Assembly (NCBI GenBank): GCA_035543015.1
Contig: DATKKG010000005.1
Coordinates: 1 to 15,953, forward strand
DNA from: DATKKG01 sp035543015
GTDB lineage: Archaea; Thermoproteota; Nitrososphaeria; Conexivisphaerales; DTJL01
DNA: 15,953 nucleotides
Direction: 5' to 3'
Made by a program: the position numbers and the translations under genes. The notes under the pieces were generated by a model. That model was given only the letters and a program-made list of their open reading frames with translations. It ran no database searches and had not been told where the DNA came from. Shown here piece after piece: positions 7,233-13,091 of the stretch (positions are counted from its first letter, which is position 1; the number at the start of each line of letters is the position of its first letter).

Positions 7233-7655
7233 ATGCCCAAGCCAGTCTCTCATGGCAGGAAAGGTGTTCCCGTTGCCTTCGTTCGACTTAGAGGGAGGAA
7301 TGGCAGGGTAAGGGAGTACGAGGCCATCGTGGACTCGGCCGCCACTTACTGCGTCCTCCCCAAGGTGGACGCTTATGCCCTAGGCTACGGCGAGGCCATC
7401 CAAGATCCCTCCACCAGCTACATAACAAGGCCAGGCAACTTCATCACGCTCGCATCCATAAGCGGCTACATCAATGCGACGCTCATCAAGGTAGACGAAG
7501 TGACCTTGATGGGGAAGGCGCTCAGGGAAGTCGAGTTCCTGGCCTACGACCTTCCCCCGGAGACGGGCTTCGACGTAATCCTGGGGGCTTCATTCCTTTC
7601 CAGGGCCAGCGCAAGCGTGGACATGGCATCCATGAGCACGACGGTCGGTGAATGA
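7233..7655 (+). CDS. Retropepsin-like aspartic protease
   Basis: This 140-residue single-domain protein has the pattern of clan AA aspartic proteases. NGRVREYEAIVDSAATYCVLP (residues 23-43) holds the active-site motif D34-S-A-A-T. The hydrophobic second signature is FDVILGASFL (113-122), equivalent to the usual DxILGxDFL. One catalytic Asp per chain means it should act as a dimer. No signal peptide is visible, so a cytoplasmic location is expected. The ATG at 7233 directly follows the previous stop. It is followed without gap by a diverged paralogue. Its substrate is unknown. The last residues (MASMSTTVGE) are not conserved-looking. Confidence 0.75.
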   Translation: MPKPVSHGRKGVPVAFVRLRGRNGRVREYEAIVDSAATYCVLPKVDAYALGYGEAIQDPSTSYITRPGNFITLASISGYINATLIKVDEVTLMGKALREVEFLAYDLPPETGFDVILGASFLSRASASVDMASMSTTVGE

Positions 7656-8072
7656 ATGACGGAGTTCCTTCTGAGGGATCCCATGATTCTCTGGTGCCGA
7701 GTCTCTGGAGCGAACGGACGTGTGAGGGAGCTCAGCTGCCTTTTGGACTTCAACTACGATCTGTGCTATATGCTGCGGCAGGACGCCTCCGACCTGGGGT
7801 ACCCGGAGGCCCTCCTCCCCCATGGAAGCTGGATGGAGTTCAGGCCTGACAAGGCACCCATGGTATTGGGGTTGCGGGGCATCGAAAGAAGCATTCAGAT
7901 AACGCTGAGGGAGGTCTCTCTGGGGGGCCTCGCGGCGAGGGACGTTCTGGCGCTTGTGCTCGAATATGATCATCCCCCGTCGTCCCCCTTCGACATGGTC
8001 CTAGGGCGCTCCTTCTTGAACTCGTTCAAGCTGGAAGTGGACCCAAAGGCAGGCGTCCTCCGCTTAAGCTGA
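7656..8072 (+). CDS. Degenerate retropepsin-like protein (paralogue of the preceding gene)
   Basis: This 138-residue protein aligns by eye with the preceding gene. NGRVRELSCLLDFNYDLCYML (residues 20-40) stands where the neighbour has NGRVREYEAIVDSAATYCVLP, and PFDMVLGRSFLNSF (111-124) matches the second signature. The aspartate position is kept (D31), but the following S-A-A-T is replaced by F-N-Y-D, removing the threonine/serine and small residue of the active-site turn, so activity is doubtful. A heterodimer with the intact neighbour is an attractive inference. The ATG at 7656 abuts the previous TGA. The 3' end overlaps the convergent gene by nine bases. Confidence 0.72.
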   Translation: MTEFLLRDPMILWCRVSGANGRVRELSCLLDFNYDLCYMLRQDASDLGYPEALLPHGSWMEFRPDKAPMVLGLRGIERSIQITLREVSLGGLAARDVLALVLEYDHPPSSPFDMVLGRSFLNSFKLEVDPKAGVLRLS

Positions 8073-8777
8073 GCCGCGAGCTACGAGGCTCACCTTGAAG
8101 AGTTCTCCGGCCTTCTCGACCTTGGCGTGATACCTTCGTCCCAGGTAGTCCTCTATCACCGTCCCTAGGCCCAGTATGCGAAGCCTGCCGAAGAGGACCC
8201 TGTTCTCCGACGTGAAGACAGGGTTGAGTCTCGAATCGACGTTGGCATCGTCTGGAGTGAACACCCAGACCTGCGAAGGAGCAACGTCGACGGCCCTTTC
8301 GAGGTAGTATGACTCGAGGTCGGTCGTCAGCCCCGGCGGGGAAAGGCTGATGAATACGCTCCTGAGAGGGAGGCGCAGCGCAGCGTCGAAACGAGGATAG
8401 GGCCCTGGGGGGTCAAACACCAGAGAGGAGCCGTGGGAGCCTTCGCCGATGTACTCCTTCATGAGATACGCCCTAGCGATCTCCAGGACCTCCTTCCTGT
8501 CTAGGTCGAGGGCAAGACCCCTCCCCTCGGCTCTGATGTTCAGTTCCTCGACGCCCCGGAGGGCTTGTTTAAGAGACTCCTCCTGCCTTGATATCGTGCT
8601 ACTCATTCTTTGGTAGCTCTCGACCGCGCTGGAAAGCAACGCCGAAGGGCTGAACGCGGACTGGGCTTTCACGTACGCCGCAGCGAGGAACGGTATCAGG
8701 TCGACGACCATCCTCCTCTTCAGCTCATCCTCTGGCCTGCCAACAGCATTGCTTTGCCTGGAGTGATCTCCTTCCAT
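8064..8777 (-). CDS. Hypothetical protein, helical N-half and beta-rich C-half
   Basis: I do not recognise this 237-residue protein. Residues up to about 95 look helical and partly coiled (YQRMSSTISRQEESLKQAL, then GVEELNIRAEG). A mixed domain follows with DLDRKEVLEIARAYLMKEY, FDAALRLPLRSVFISLSPPG and VWVFTPDDANV. The end is strand-rich (GRLRILGLGTVIEDYLGRR). There is no signal peptide or clear membrane span. ATG 8777 is chosen; a TTG at 8783 would add two residues. It converges on and overlaps the retropepsin-like gene by nine bases. A 57-residue ORF lies 40 bases upstream on the same strand and may be its operon partner. Codon use looks like that of its neighbours, with GC-rich third positions, so the frame is surely coding. 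Confidence 0.72.
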   Translation of the reverse strand: MEGDHSRQSNAVGRPEDELKRRMVVDLIPFLAAAYVKAQSAFSPSALLSSAVESYQRMSSTISRQEESLKQALRGVEELNIRAEGRGLALDLDRKEVLEIARAYLMKEYIGEGSHGSSLVFDPPGPYPRFDAALRLPLRSVFISLSPPGLTTDLESYYLERAVDVAPSQVWVFTPDDANVDSRLNPVFTSENRVLFGRLRILGLGTVIEDYLGRRYHAKVEKAGELFKVSLVARGSA

Positions 8778-8817
8778 GCCCAAGCCGTCGGAAGGCTCCA
8801 GCAGCTTCGATGCCTAT

Positions 8818-8991
8818 CTACTTTGTCGCCCTTCCTGCGCCTATCATGGAGGGCGCCACCAGCGGTGACAGGTGCCTCATAAATATGGACGCCGCCGCCC
8901 ATCTTCCGATGATGCCACTGACGGTTCCGCCGACCAAAATGGCTGCGTCAGCTGTCAAGCCGTTCGGGACACCATAACTAGACTTCGGCAA
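8818..8991 (-). CDS. Candidate small membrane protein upstream of the 8064-8777 gene
   Basis: This TTG-started ORF of 57 residues contains a glycine-rich hydrophobic stretch, AILVGGTVSGIIGRWAAA, which could be one membrane span. GGAAGGT sits a few bases before the TTG on this strand, an acceptable ribosome binding site. It lies 40 bases upstream of the next minus-strand gene, consistent with an operon. The opposite strand also has an open frame here, but with less protein-like composition. The call rests on composition and start context only. Confidence 0.3.
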   Translation of the reverse strand: MPKSSYGVPNGLTADAAILVGGTVSGIIGRWAAASIFMRHLSPLVAPSMIGAGRATK

Positions 8992-9008
8992 TGTGACCTT
9001 CCCCCGCT

Positions 9009-9152
9009 TTGGGCCTCGTCTACCATTACACCCCAGCTCTGGTCGCAAAGACCAACGTGCCATCTCACTCCGTCTTCTCGTCAGTAGCCTTTCCTATTGT
9101 CGGGTTAGGAGCGGTGTACGCGTCTGGAATTGGCTATCTCTTGCCCGGTTAA
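9009..9152 (+). CDS. Candidate 47-residue hydrophobic ORF, or remnant of a larger membrane protein
   Basis: A TTG start at 9009 opens a 47-residue frame with strongly protein-like character. It begins GLVYHYTPALVAKTNV, and a long apolar stretch includes AFPIVGLGAVYASGIGYL before TAA. A stop lies in frame at 8994. The frame before a C5 run at 9001-9005 reads DFGNVTFP and would join in sense with a one-base shift, so the ORF may be the end of a decayed gene. CATAACTAG at 8974-8982 could be a TATA box for a nearly leaderless transcript. No family is recognised. Confidence 0.3.
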   Translation: MGLVYHYTPALVAKTNVPSHSVFSSVAFPIVGLGAVYASGIGYLLPG

Positions 9153-9237
9153 CTCCGAACAACAAGCCTGCTAATCCCAGCCATGGTCACTGCATTTGAC
9201 TTCATACAAAACCCCGGACATAGCTTATAGTCTCTTC

Positions 9238-9253
9238 GCAGGTCCAAGCCCGC
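9238..9253 (-). repeat. Dispersed hairpin repeat, copy 1
   Basis: On the minus strand this reads GCGGG-CTTGGA-CCTGC, a five-pair stem (one G-U) with a six-base loop. Two related copies lie at 10328-10343 and 10671-10686, all in the same orientation and all outside genes. Confidence 0.4.
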
Positions 9254-9262
9254 GCCGCTTCG

Positions 9263-9270
9263 TATAAGAA
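9263..9270 (+). promoter_or_regulatory. Candidate TATA box for the cysteine-rich gene at 9302
   Basis: TATAAGAA lies about 36 bases ahead of the TTG start, giving a predicted leader of about 10-12 bases. That leader would just include the strong ribosome binding site GGAGGG at 9289-9294. An alternative TATA-like block, CTTATAGT, is at 9224-9231. Confidence 0.3.
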
Positions 9271-9301
9271 CGAGGGAGGCGTCACGCAGGAGGGTTAGGA
9301 C

Positions 9302-10291
9302 TTGGACGAAGAAGGATTCAGGGGATTCTGCACCAAGAGGAACATCAAAGAGAAAACCATCAAGGCAAATGTCGCGGTCATAGAAGATTCAGAGGCCTTC
9401 CTGAAAGGAATGAGTCCAAACAAGAGGCTGAGCAACGCATCAGGCCAGGACATTAATGGCTTGGTCGCTCACCTGGTGAAGGATGGCAAGAACAATTGGG
9501 AAGACCTGCTTGCACTGGTGCGATATGCCCGATACTCAGAGAACAGGGAGGCAGAAGTCGCTATCCTTGAACTCCTGGACGGCAGCAACGTCCTGGAGAA
9601 CCTTTCGGAGAAGGTCAGGGAGACCGTTGGAGAGAGCAAGCACGCCGAGGTTTTCGGAGGTCTGGAACTGCCTCCCTTGGGCACGCTCTCGACGGACAAG
9701 CCAAGGATAACCAGAATGTTCATGGAGAGATTGGGGGCCAGCCTTGATGAAAAGACCTGCAGGGAGATCCTGTCAAGCGGGCCTCACGCCAATCCAAGGG
9801 AAGAGTACCTTCAGGATAGAACGAAGTTCTTAAAGTCAAAGAACGTAGACGACTTCCTACGGAAAAAGCATGAAGAATACGTCGAGGAGCTAGACAGGCA
9901 TAGACGGGAAAAGACGCTGTACTTCACTCAGGAGATCGATGAAGAAGTCGTCGACTACGTCCGAAGGACCGCCACCTGCCAATGTGGCGTAAGGGAAGGA
10001 GACATCATATACGTCACGAAGATTCCGTACATGGCAAAGAAGTTCCTTCATGAGAAGGACGAAAGGAGGAAGAGGTACTATTACTGCCACTGTCCCTGGG
10101 TCCGGGAAGCCATGTTGACTGACGAGAGGATACCTCCGGACTTCTGTTACTGCAGTGCAGGCTTTGAAAAGCGACCGTGGGACGTCATCTTCGATGAGGC
10201 CGTCACCGCCGACGTGGTGGAGACCGTCCTCAAGGGGGATTCCATCTGCAAGTTCGCCATCCATATCCCGAGTAGGTACCTTGAACCTTAG
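9302..10291 (+). CDS. Cysteine-rich protein with recombinase-like N-terminal domain and ATC hydrolase/V4R-like C-terminus
   Basis: This 329-residue protein is built of two parts. Residues 1-105 resemble the helical core-binding (SAM-like) domain of tyrosine recombinases (KEKTIKANVAVIEDSEAFL, then WEDLLALVRYARYS), but no recombinase catalytic domain follows. Residues 215-329 carry three CxC motifs, C226QCG, C262HCP and C282YCSAGF, and the end VVETVLKGDSICKFAIHIP, typical of L-2-amino-thiazoline-4-carboxylate hydrolase/V4R-like domains. The cysteines probably bind metal or a cofactor. The middle is helical and charged. The TTG start at 9302 has GGAGGG seven bases upstream. Lysine and glutamate content is higher and codons more AT-rich than in the neighbours, suggesting a separate history. 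It stands alone between repeat copies. Its function is unknown. Confidence 0.75.
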   Translation: MDEEGFRGFCTKRNIKEKTIKANVAVIEDSEAFLKGMSPNKRLSNASGQDINGLVAHLVKDGKNNWEDLLALVRYARYSENREAEVAILELLDGSNVLENLSEKVRETVGESKHAEVFGGLELPPLGTLSTDKPRITRMFMERLGASLDEKTCREILSSGPHANPREEYLQDRTKFLKSKNVDDFLRKKHEEYVEELDRHRREKTLYFTQEIDEEVVDYVRRTATCQCGVREGDIIYVTKIPYMAKKFLHEKDERRKRYYYCHCPWVREAMLTDERIPPDFCYCSAGFEKRPWDVIFDEAVTADVVETVLKGDSICKFAIHIPSRYLEP

Positions 10292-10327
10292 ACGACTCTT
10301 GATGCCGCGGAGAACCGGCCCGCTTTC

Positions 10328-10343
10328 GTAGGTCGAAGCCCAC
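10328..10343 (-). repeat. Dispersed hairpin repeat, copy 2
   Basis: The minus-strand form is GTGGG-CTTCGA-CCTAC. The second stem pair is U-A here against C-G in copy 1, a compensatory change. It lies 37 bases after the end of the cysteine-rich gene. Confidence 0.4.
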
Positions 10344-10392
10344 GCCCAGGAGAGCAAGATTCAATAGAGGGTCTCACCCACCGCCAGTTGAC

Positions 10393-10605
10393 TTGAGAAG
10401 GGCTCATCTTGCGATCGCCGTCTTCGTTGTGGCCTTCGTTCTGTTCGCCTTCTTCGTCCCCTTGGTATCTGATCCTGTGACGACCTGTGACCGGACTTAC
10501 CTGATCTGCGGTACAGGCACTGGCCTCGCCTCCCTTACATATCACTTCTTTGGTATGGGGCTTGTCTATTCGGGATCCATGTTTCGATTCTCAAGGACGA
10601 ATTAA
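10393..10605 (+). CDS. Small membrane protein of unknown function
   Basis: This 70-residue ORF has an N-terminal transmembrane helix (IAVFVVAFVLFAFFVPLV). It then has a two-cysteine segment, TTCDRTYLICGTGTG, and a weaker hydrophobic stretch, SLTYHFFGMGLVYSG. Positive charges before the first helix suggest an outside-facing cysteine pair that could form a disulfide. The TTG at 10393 places a short basic N-terminus (LRRAH) before the helix. The promoter is not clear. No family is assigned, but the composition is convincing for a real protein. Confidence 0.5.
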   Translation: MRRAHLAIAVFVVAFVLFAFFVPLVSDPVTTCDRTYLICGTGTGLASLTYHFFGMGLVYSGSMFRFSRTN

Positions 10606-10670
10606 CCGCCCACTTCATCGGATCGCGCTGGGGTACTGTCCATCTAACTGACTGAGCCAGCACATTCCTT

Positions 10671-10686
10671 GCAGGTCCGAGCCCAC
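10671..10686 (-). repeat. Dispersed hairpin repeat, copy 3
   Basis: The minus-strand form is GTGGG-CTCGGA-CCTGC; the second pair is U-G here, keeping the fold. It lies 11 bases upstream of the broken small membrane ORF at 10698. Confidence 0.4.
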
Positions 10687-10697
10687 TCCCATAGTCA

Positions 10698-10878
10698 ATG
10701 GGCCTGCACCGTCAAGCGACAATCTACCAGAGCCTTGACTGGCTTGGTTTGGTCAACCCTTATGCCTACTCCATTATCCTTCTCGAGGGCGACCACCCTG
10801 GACGCCTACGGTCTCTGGGTGATCATCATCGTCGCCCAAGTGATCTTCGCCACGTCGACCACGAAGAAGAAGGCCTGA
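10698..10878 (+). pseudogene. Probable frameshifted small membrane protein
   Basis: From ATG 10698 the frame reads protein-like sequence (TIYQSLDWLGLVNPYAYSII) up to about base 10790. From there the +1 frame takes over with TTLDAYGLWVIIIVAQVIFA and a basic end, STTKKKA, closing at TGA 10878. Joined, the two give a roughly 60-residue protein with two hydrophobic helices and a lysine-rich tail. Each half alone is abruptly less sensible beyond the junction (HPGRLRSLGDHHRR in the first frame). A one-base indel by mutation or sequencing error is the simplest explanation. The surrounding 10606-10697 and 10879-11000 stretches hold only a hairpin repeat and no other gene. Confidence 0.4.
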
Positions 10879-10993
10879 AGACCACTTCCGGTGTCCTAGC
10901 CACGGCAGGAGAACCGCTTTTCTCGCTTTGTCGTTCCATCGTCTCCGATCGCTCTCAAGAGTATGACGTAGGTTGTTCCCGGGCAGTTGGACG

Positions 10994-11008
10994 AAAAAGG
11001 CTTATTCG
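10994..11008 (+). promoter_or_regulatory. Candidate TATA region for the cupin gene
   Basis: An A-rich block running into GGCTTATTC has its centre near 11003, so transcription would start near 11029. This argues against the upstream TTG at 10987 as the cupin start and for ATG 11041, preceded by GGGGAG, or leaderless ATG 11029. Confidence 0.35.
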
Positions 11009-11040
11009 TTAGGCCCTGGAAGTGCAGAATGGGGAGCACG

Positions 11041-11385
11041 ATGAGCAACGAACAGGTGGCACCTGAGACGAAGGGTGTTGCGGTGAAGTTACTTGCAACG
11101 GTTGACCTTGGTCCTGAGATCGAGGGCATGGCGGGGCGCCAACTTCGAATGCGTATGGTGACCATCGAGCCTGGGGGCGTCATCGGCCCGATCCACGACC
11201 ATAGAGACAGACCAGGCACCGTTTACATAATGCAAGGAACGATCACCGACCATCGAAATGGAATCGCTACCGACTATGGGCCGGGAGTGGGCTGGCCCGA
11301 GGATAGGAACACCACACACTGGCTTGAGAACAGAGGGACGACTCCGGCGGTGGAGATCTCGGTCGATATATTCAGGCAAGAGTAA
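11041..11385 (+). CDS. Single-domain cupin protein
   Basis: This 114-residue conserved beta-barrel protein has cupin motif 1 as PGGVIGPIHDHRDRPGTVYI, with the HxH metal ligands; the usual glutamate position is a threonine. Motif 2 is GPGVGWPEDRNTTHWLENRG, with the third histidine. Small cupins with these signatures bind a divalent metal and may be dioxygenases, isomerases or sugar/ligand binders; nothing here decides which. ATG 11041 is chosen because GGGGAG is four bases upstream and the TATA region lies between it and the earlier TTG. It appears monocistronic. The tail PAVEISVDIFRQE closes the barrel. Confidence 0.85.
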   Translation: MSNEQVAPETKGVAVKLLATVDLGPEIEGMAGRQLRMRMVTIEPGGVIGPIHDHRDRPGTVYIMQGTITDHRNGIATDYGPGVGWPEDRNTTHWLENRGTTPAVEISVDIFRQE

Positions 11386-11394
11386 GCTCAGACG

Positions 11395-11535
11395 CTACGC
11401 CCAGCGCAACGCCTGCACTCCGTGCCCCGGCTGTGGAACAGATCTCGCCACCACCTTAGCGCCCAAGTGGTAGGCAATCCGCTTCAGCCCACCAAATCCA
11501 GCAACAAGTGAATGACGAAGTCCCGTTTCTGTCAC
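11395..11535 (-). CDS. Candidate 46-residue ORF containing dispersed repeat (copy A)
   Basis: A GTG at 11535 opens a minus-strand frame of 46 residues, TETGLRHSLVAGFGGLKRIAYHLGAKVVARS and a short tail. The segment KRIAYHLGAKV matches GRITYQVGVKV encoded by a second small minus-strand frame at 13020-13091, which raises the chance that it is translated. It lies entirely between the cupin end and the terminator of the secreted-protein gene. No promoter is evident. Confidence 0.25.
   Translation of the reverse strand: MTETGLRHSLVAGFGGLKRIAYHLGAKVVARSVPQPGHGVQALRWA
11469..11482. repeat. 14-bp dispersed repeat, copy A
   Basis: GGTAGGCAATCCGC recurs at 13043-13056 with a single C/T difference. Both are intergenic, each about 85-120 bases past a plus-strand gene. 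Confidence 0.4.
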
Positions 11536-11588
11536 CCCTGTGTCGACTTCCAGTCATGATGAAGAGTCGCTGATGCCAAACGCCCCTC

Positions 11589-11595
11589 AAAAAAA
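11589..11595 (-). terminator. Oligo-T terminator of the secreted-protein gene
   Basis: Seven consecutive T residues on the minus strand begin 24 bases after the stop at 11620. Archaeal RNA polymerase terminates at such T-runs without a hairpin. Confidence 0.5.
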
Positions 11596-11619
11596 GAATC
11601 ACGGCCAGTTCATGCGCCA

Positions 11620-12171
11620 CTAACGGCTGAACCACACCGTTCCCAGGTAGTGCGTGGTGTCCGGATCCACGTCCGGGATGAACGAGCCTTGTCCGTGGAT
11701 GCCAGCCAAGCTTCCGGTGCCGCCAACGATGACCCAGGTACCCGAAATGGAGTGCGGCCAGGGACTGGAGGAGTAACACAGCAGTGTGAAAGCCCCGGTT
11801 CCAGCCCTGCCGAACATGCTCGTGTCAGTGAAGGTGTAAGTACCTATGCCGATGAATGTGTCAGTCATAGGAGTACTCCACAAGTCGACGACGCCCCACA
11901 TGTGAATCCATTTGTATCCAATCAGAGAACCCATCTGGTAGGAGACGGGGTTGTAGCTAAGGGAGAGGTCGTATTTCCAGTTGCACTCCCAAAACCAATA
12001 GTGACCGTCACTTGTAGTGTACTGCGATATGAGGGGTTGCGAGCTTGGATTCATCTGCGCGAACATCTCAAGCTTGTACGTCTGCGTTTTGGCCATAGCA
12101 GGGACAACGGTGAGGAACGATGCCATCAGTAATGGCATGAGGAGAATTGCTGCTACCTTGACCATCTTCAT
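11620..12171 (-). CDS. Secreted beta-barrel protein, DUF3224/allene oxide cyclase-barrel-like
   Basis: This 183-residue protein has a Sec signal peptide: MKMVK, then a hydrophobic core (VAAILLMPLLMASFLTVV) and a likely cleavage after PAMA (about residue 27). The mature part is rich in aromatic, Gly, Ser and Thr residues in strand-like alternation. It contains ISGTWVIVGGTGSLAGIHGQ, the glycine hallmark of DUF3224/AOC-barrel proteins (GTGxLxGxxGxGxF). Two cysteines (WECNW, LLCYS) could pair outside the cell. The enzymatic role is unknown. The ATG start follows a TATA-like element by 30-odd bases, leaving a very short leader, and a T7 run follows the stop, so the gene is monocistronic. Barrel assignment is moderate, secretion is clear. 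Confidence 0.8.
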   Translation of the reverse strand: MKMVKVAAILLMPLLMASFLTVVPAMAKTQTYKLEMFAQMNPSSQPLISQYTTSDGHYWFWECNWKYDLSLSYNPVSYQMGSLIGYKWIHMWGVVDLWSTPMTDTFIGIGTYTFTDTSMFGRAGTGAFTLLCYSSSPWPHSISGTWVIVGGTGSLAGIHGQGSFIPDVDPDTTHYLGTVWFSR

Positions 12172-12200
12172 AATGGTCGGTTCTTGTTGAATTGACCCTT

Positions 12201-12209
12201 GATAAAACG
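12201..12209 (-). promoter_or_regulatory. Candidate TATA box for the secreted barrel protein
   Basis: On the minus strand CGTTTTATC is centred about 34 bases before the ATG at 12171, predicting a leader of only about 8 bases. Confidence 0.4.
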
Positions 12210-12269
12210 ATTTCCTTTGGTTTCATTGGCAATAGCTGGAAGATGCGCATATTCTATGGGCAATCTGTC

Positions 12270-12283
12270 CTTATACTTATATG
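12270..12283 (+). promoter_or_regulatory. Candidate TATA region of the Lrp-type regulator gene
   Basis: CTTATACTTATATG is the strongest AT-rich block here. A start site 25 bases on falls near 12303, right at the first dyad (12304-12318), so a regulator bound there would block initiation. Confidence 0.45.
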
Positions 12284-12303
12284 ATACTTCCCCGTAAGTA
12301 ATT

Positions 12304-12318
12304 CTGTCCCTAGGACAG
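12304..12318. promoter_or_regulatory. Inverted repeat at the predicted transcription start of the regulator gene
   Basis: CTGTCC-CTA-GGACAG is a perfect six-base dyad with a three-base centre. Its position fits an autoregulatory operator. GGTGAGGAG follows at 12318-12326. Confidence 0.45.
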
Positions 12319-12330
12319 GTGAGGAGATCT

Positions 12331-12345
12331 GCGGAATGATTCCGC
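12331..12345. promoter_or_regulatory. Perfect 15-bp palindrome just before the regulator start codon
   Basis: GCGGAAT-G-ATTCCGC has seven-base arms around one base and ends seven bases before GTG 12353. It is the size expected for an Lrp/AsnC dimer site, or it may act as an RNA hairpin covering the start. Confidence 0.5.
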
Positions 12346-12352
12346 CGTAGAC

Positions 12353-12925
12353 GTGACGGACAGGCGCCTCATCGAAGCGATGAGACTGGAGCCGAACATA
12401 ACCCAGGCAGCCCTGGCCGAGAAGCTCGGACTCACCCAGCCTTCGGTTTCGGCCCGTATCAAGCACCTGAAGGATGCCGGCATCCTAGTTTCTCGCGTCG
12501 GGGTGGACATAAAGAAGCTGGGGCTCGTTGTGGGAGCCGTTTCGCTTTCCACCAGCGTGCCTTATTACTTCCTATCGAAGTTCAAGGGATGTCCTTGCTT
12601 CATCGAAGGGAGTGTCATCGGAGGGGAACAGAACCTCTTCCTCATGTTCGCAGGCGAGGATTACAGATCCCTCCAGTCGATTGTGGACAGGCGTCTTAGG
12701 AGTGATAGGAGGGTGCGAGACGCTGACCTCCACGTTGTGAGCGGCCTGGAATCCGCGGCACTTTGTCCGGTGCTCTTTGTGGAGAAGGGCACCAAGTCGC
12801 CCTGTGGAGCTATCTGTTCACAGTGCGCTCCTTACAAGGAGGGAGCCTGCTTGGGCTGCCCGGCCACCTGGGACTACCGCGGGTCTTTCTGGGCTCACGG
12901 CGGACGACAGCCCACAAGCCCCTGA
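12353..12925 (+). CDS. Lrp/AsnC-type transcriptional regulator with C-terminal cysteine cluster
   Basis: This 190-residue regulator starts with a winged helix-turn-helix (residues 1-50; ITQAALAEKLGLTQPSVSAR, then IKHLKDAGILVSRVGVD). A RAM-like effector domain follows (about 55-135, GLVVGAVSLS and later DADLHVVSG). The tail has C151-x3-C155-x2-C158-x7-C166-x2-C169, ending GCPATWDYRGSFW; Lrp proteins normally lack this. More cysteines stand at 80, 82 and 138. The tail probably binds a metal or Fe-S cluster, making it a candidate redox or metal sensor. The GTG start is set by the HTH; no upstream in-frame ATG exists. Two dyads between TATA and start suggest autoregulation. Targets are unknown; neighbours give no firm hint. 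Confidence 0.85.
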   Translation: MTDRRLIEAMRLEPNITQAALAEKLGLTQPSVSARIKHLKDAGILVSRVGVDIKKLGLVVGAVSLSTSVPYYFLSKFKGCPCFIEGSVIGGEQNLFLMFAGEDYRSLQSIVDRRLRSDRRVRDADLHVVSGLESAALCPVLFVEKGTKSPCGAICSQCAPYKEGACLGCPATWDYRGSFWAHGGRQPTSP

Positions 12926-13019
12926 TTCATCACACATAGGCTTCCGCCAGATTTCGTGATGTCTCTAGTTCTGACTTGAACCCCGCTTCCGATGCTCCAA
13001 TCCCGGCCGGAACCCGATT

Positions 13020-13091
13020 TCATCCCACTTTGACACCCACTTGGTAGGTAATCCGCCCCGGCCTGTCGGAGTTCTCATTGCGCTCGAACAT
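13020..13091 (-). CDS. Candidate 23-residue ORF containing dispersed repeat (copy B)
   Basis: ATG 13091 on the minus strand is preceded by a TAGGAG element 8-9 bases upstream. It encodes 23 residues ending GRITYQVGVKVG. The last part resembles KRIAYHLGAKV at 11395-11535. Its very short length makes translation uncertain; it could equally be a decayed copy. Confidence 0.2.
   Translation of the reverse strand: MFERNENSDRPGRITYQVGVKVG
13043..13056. repeat. 14-bp dispersed repeat, copy B
   Basis: GGTAGGTAATCCGC, differing at one base from copy A at 11469-11482. Confidence 0.4.

Noticed and set aside
10328..10343. tRNA T-arm-like sequence
   Set aside because: The loop has six rather than seven bases, and no acceptor, D or anticodon arm can be drawn around any of the three copies.
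10987..11040. N-terminal extension of the cupin from TTG 10987
   Set aside because: It overlaps the predicted TATA region, and a better ribosome binding site precedes ATG 11041.
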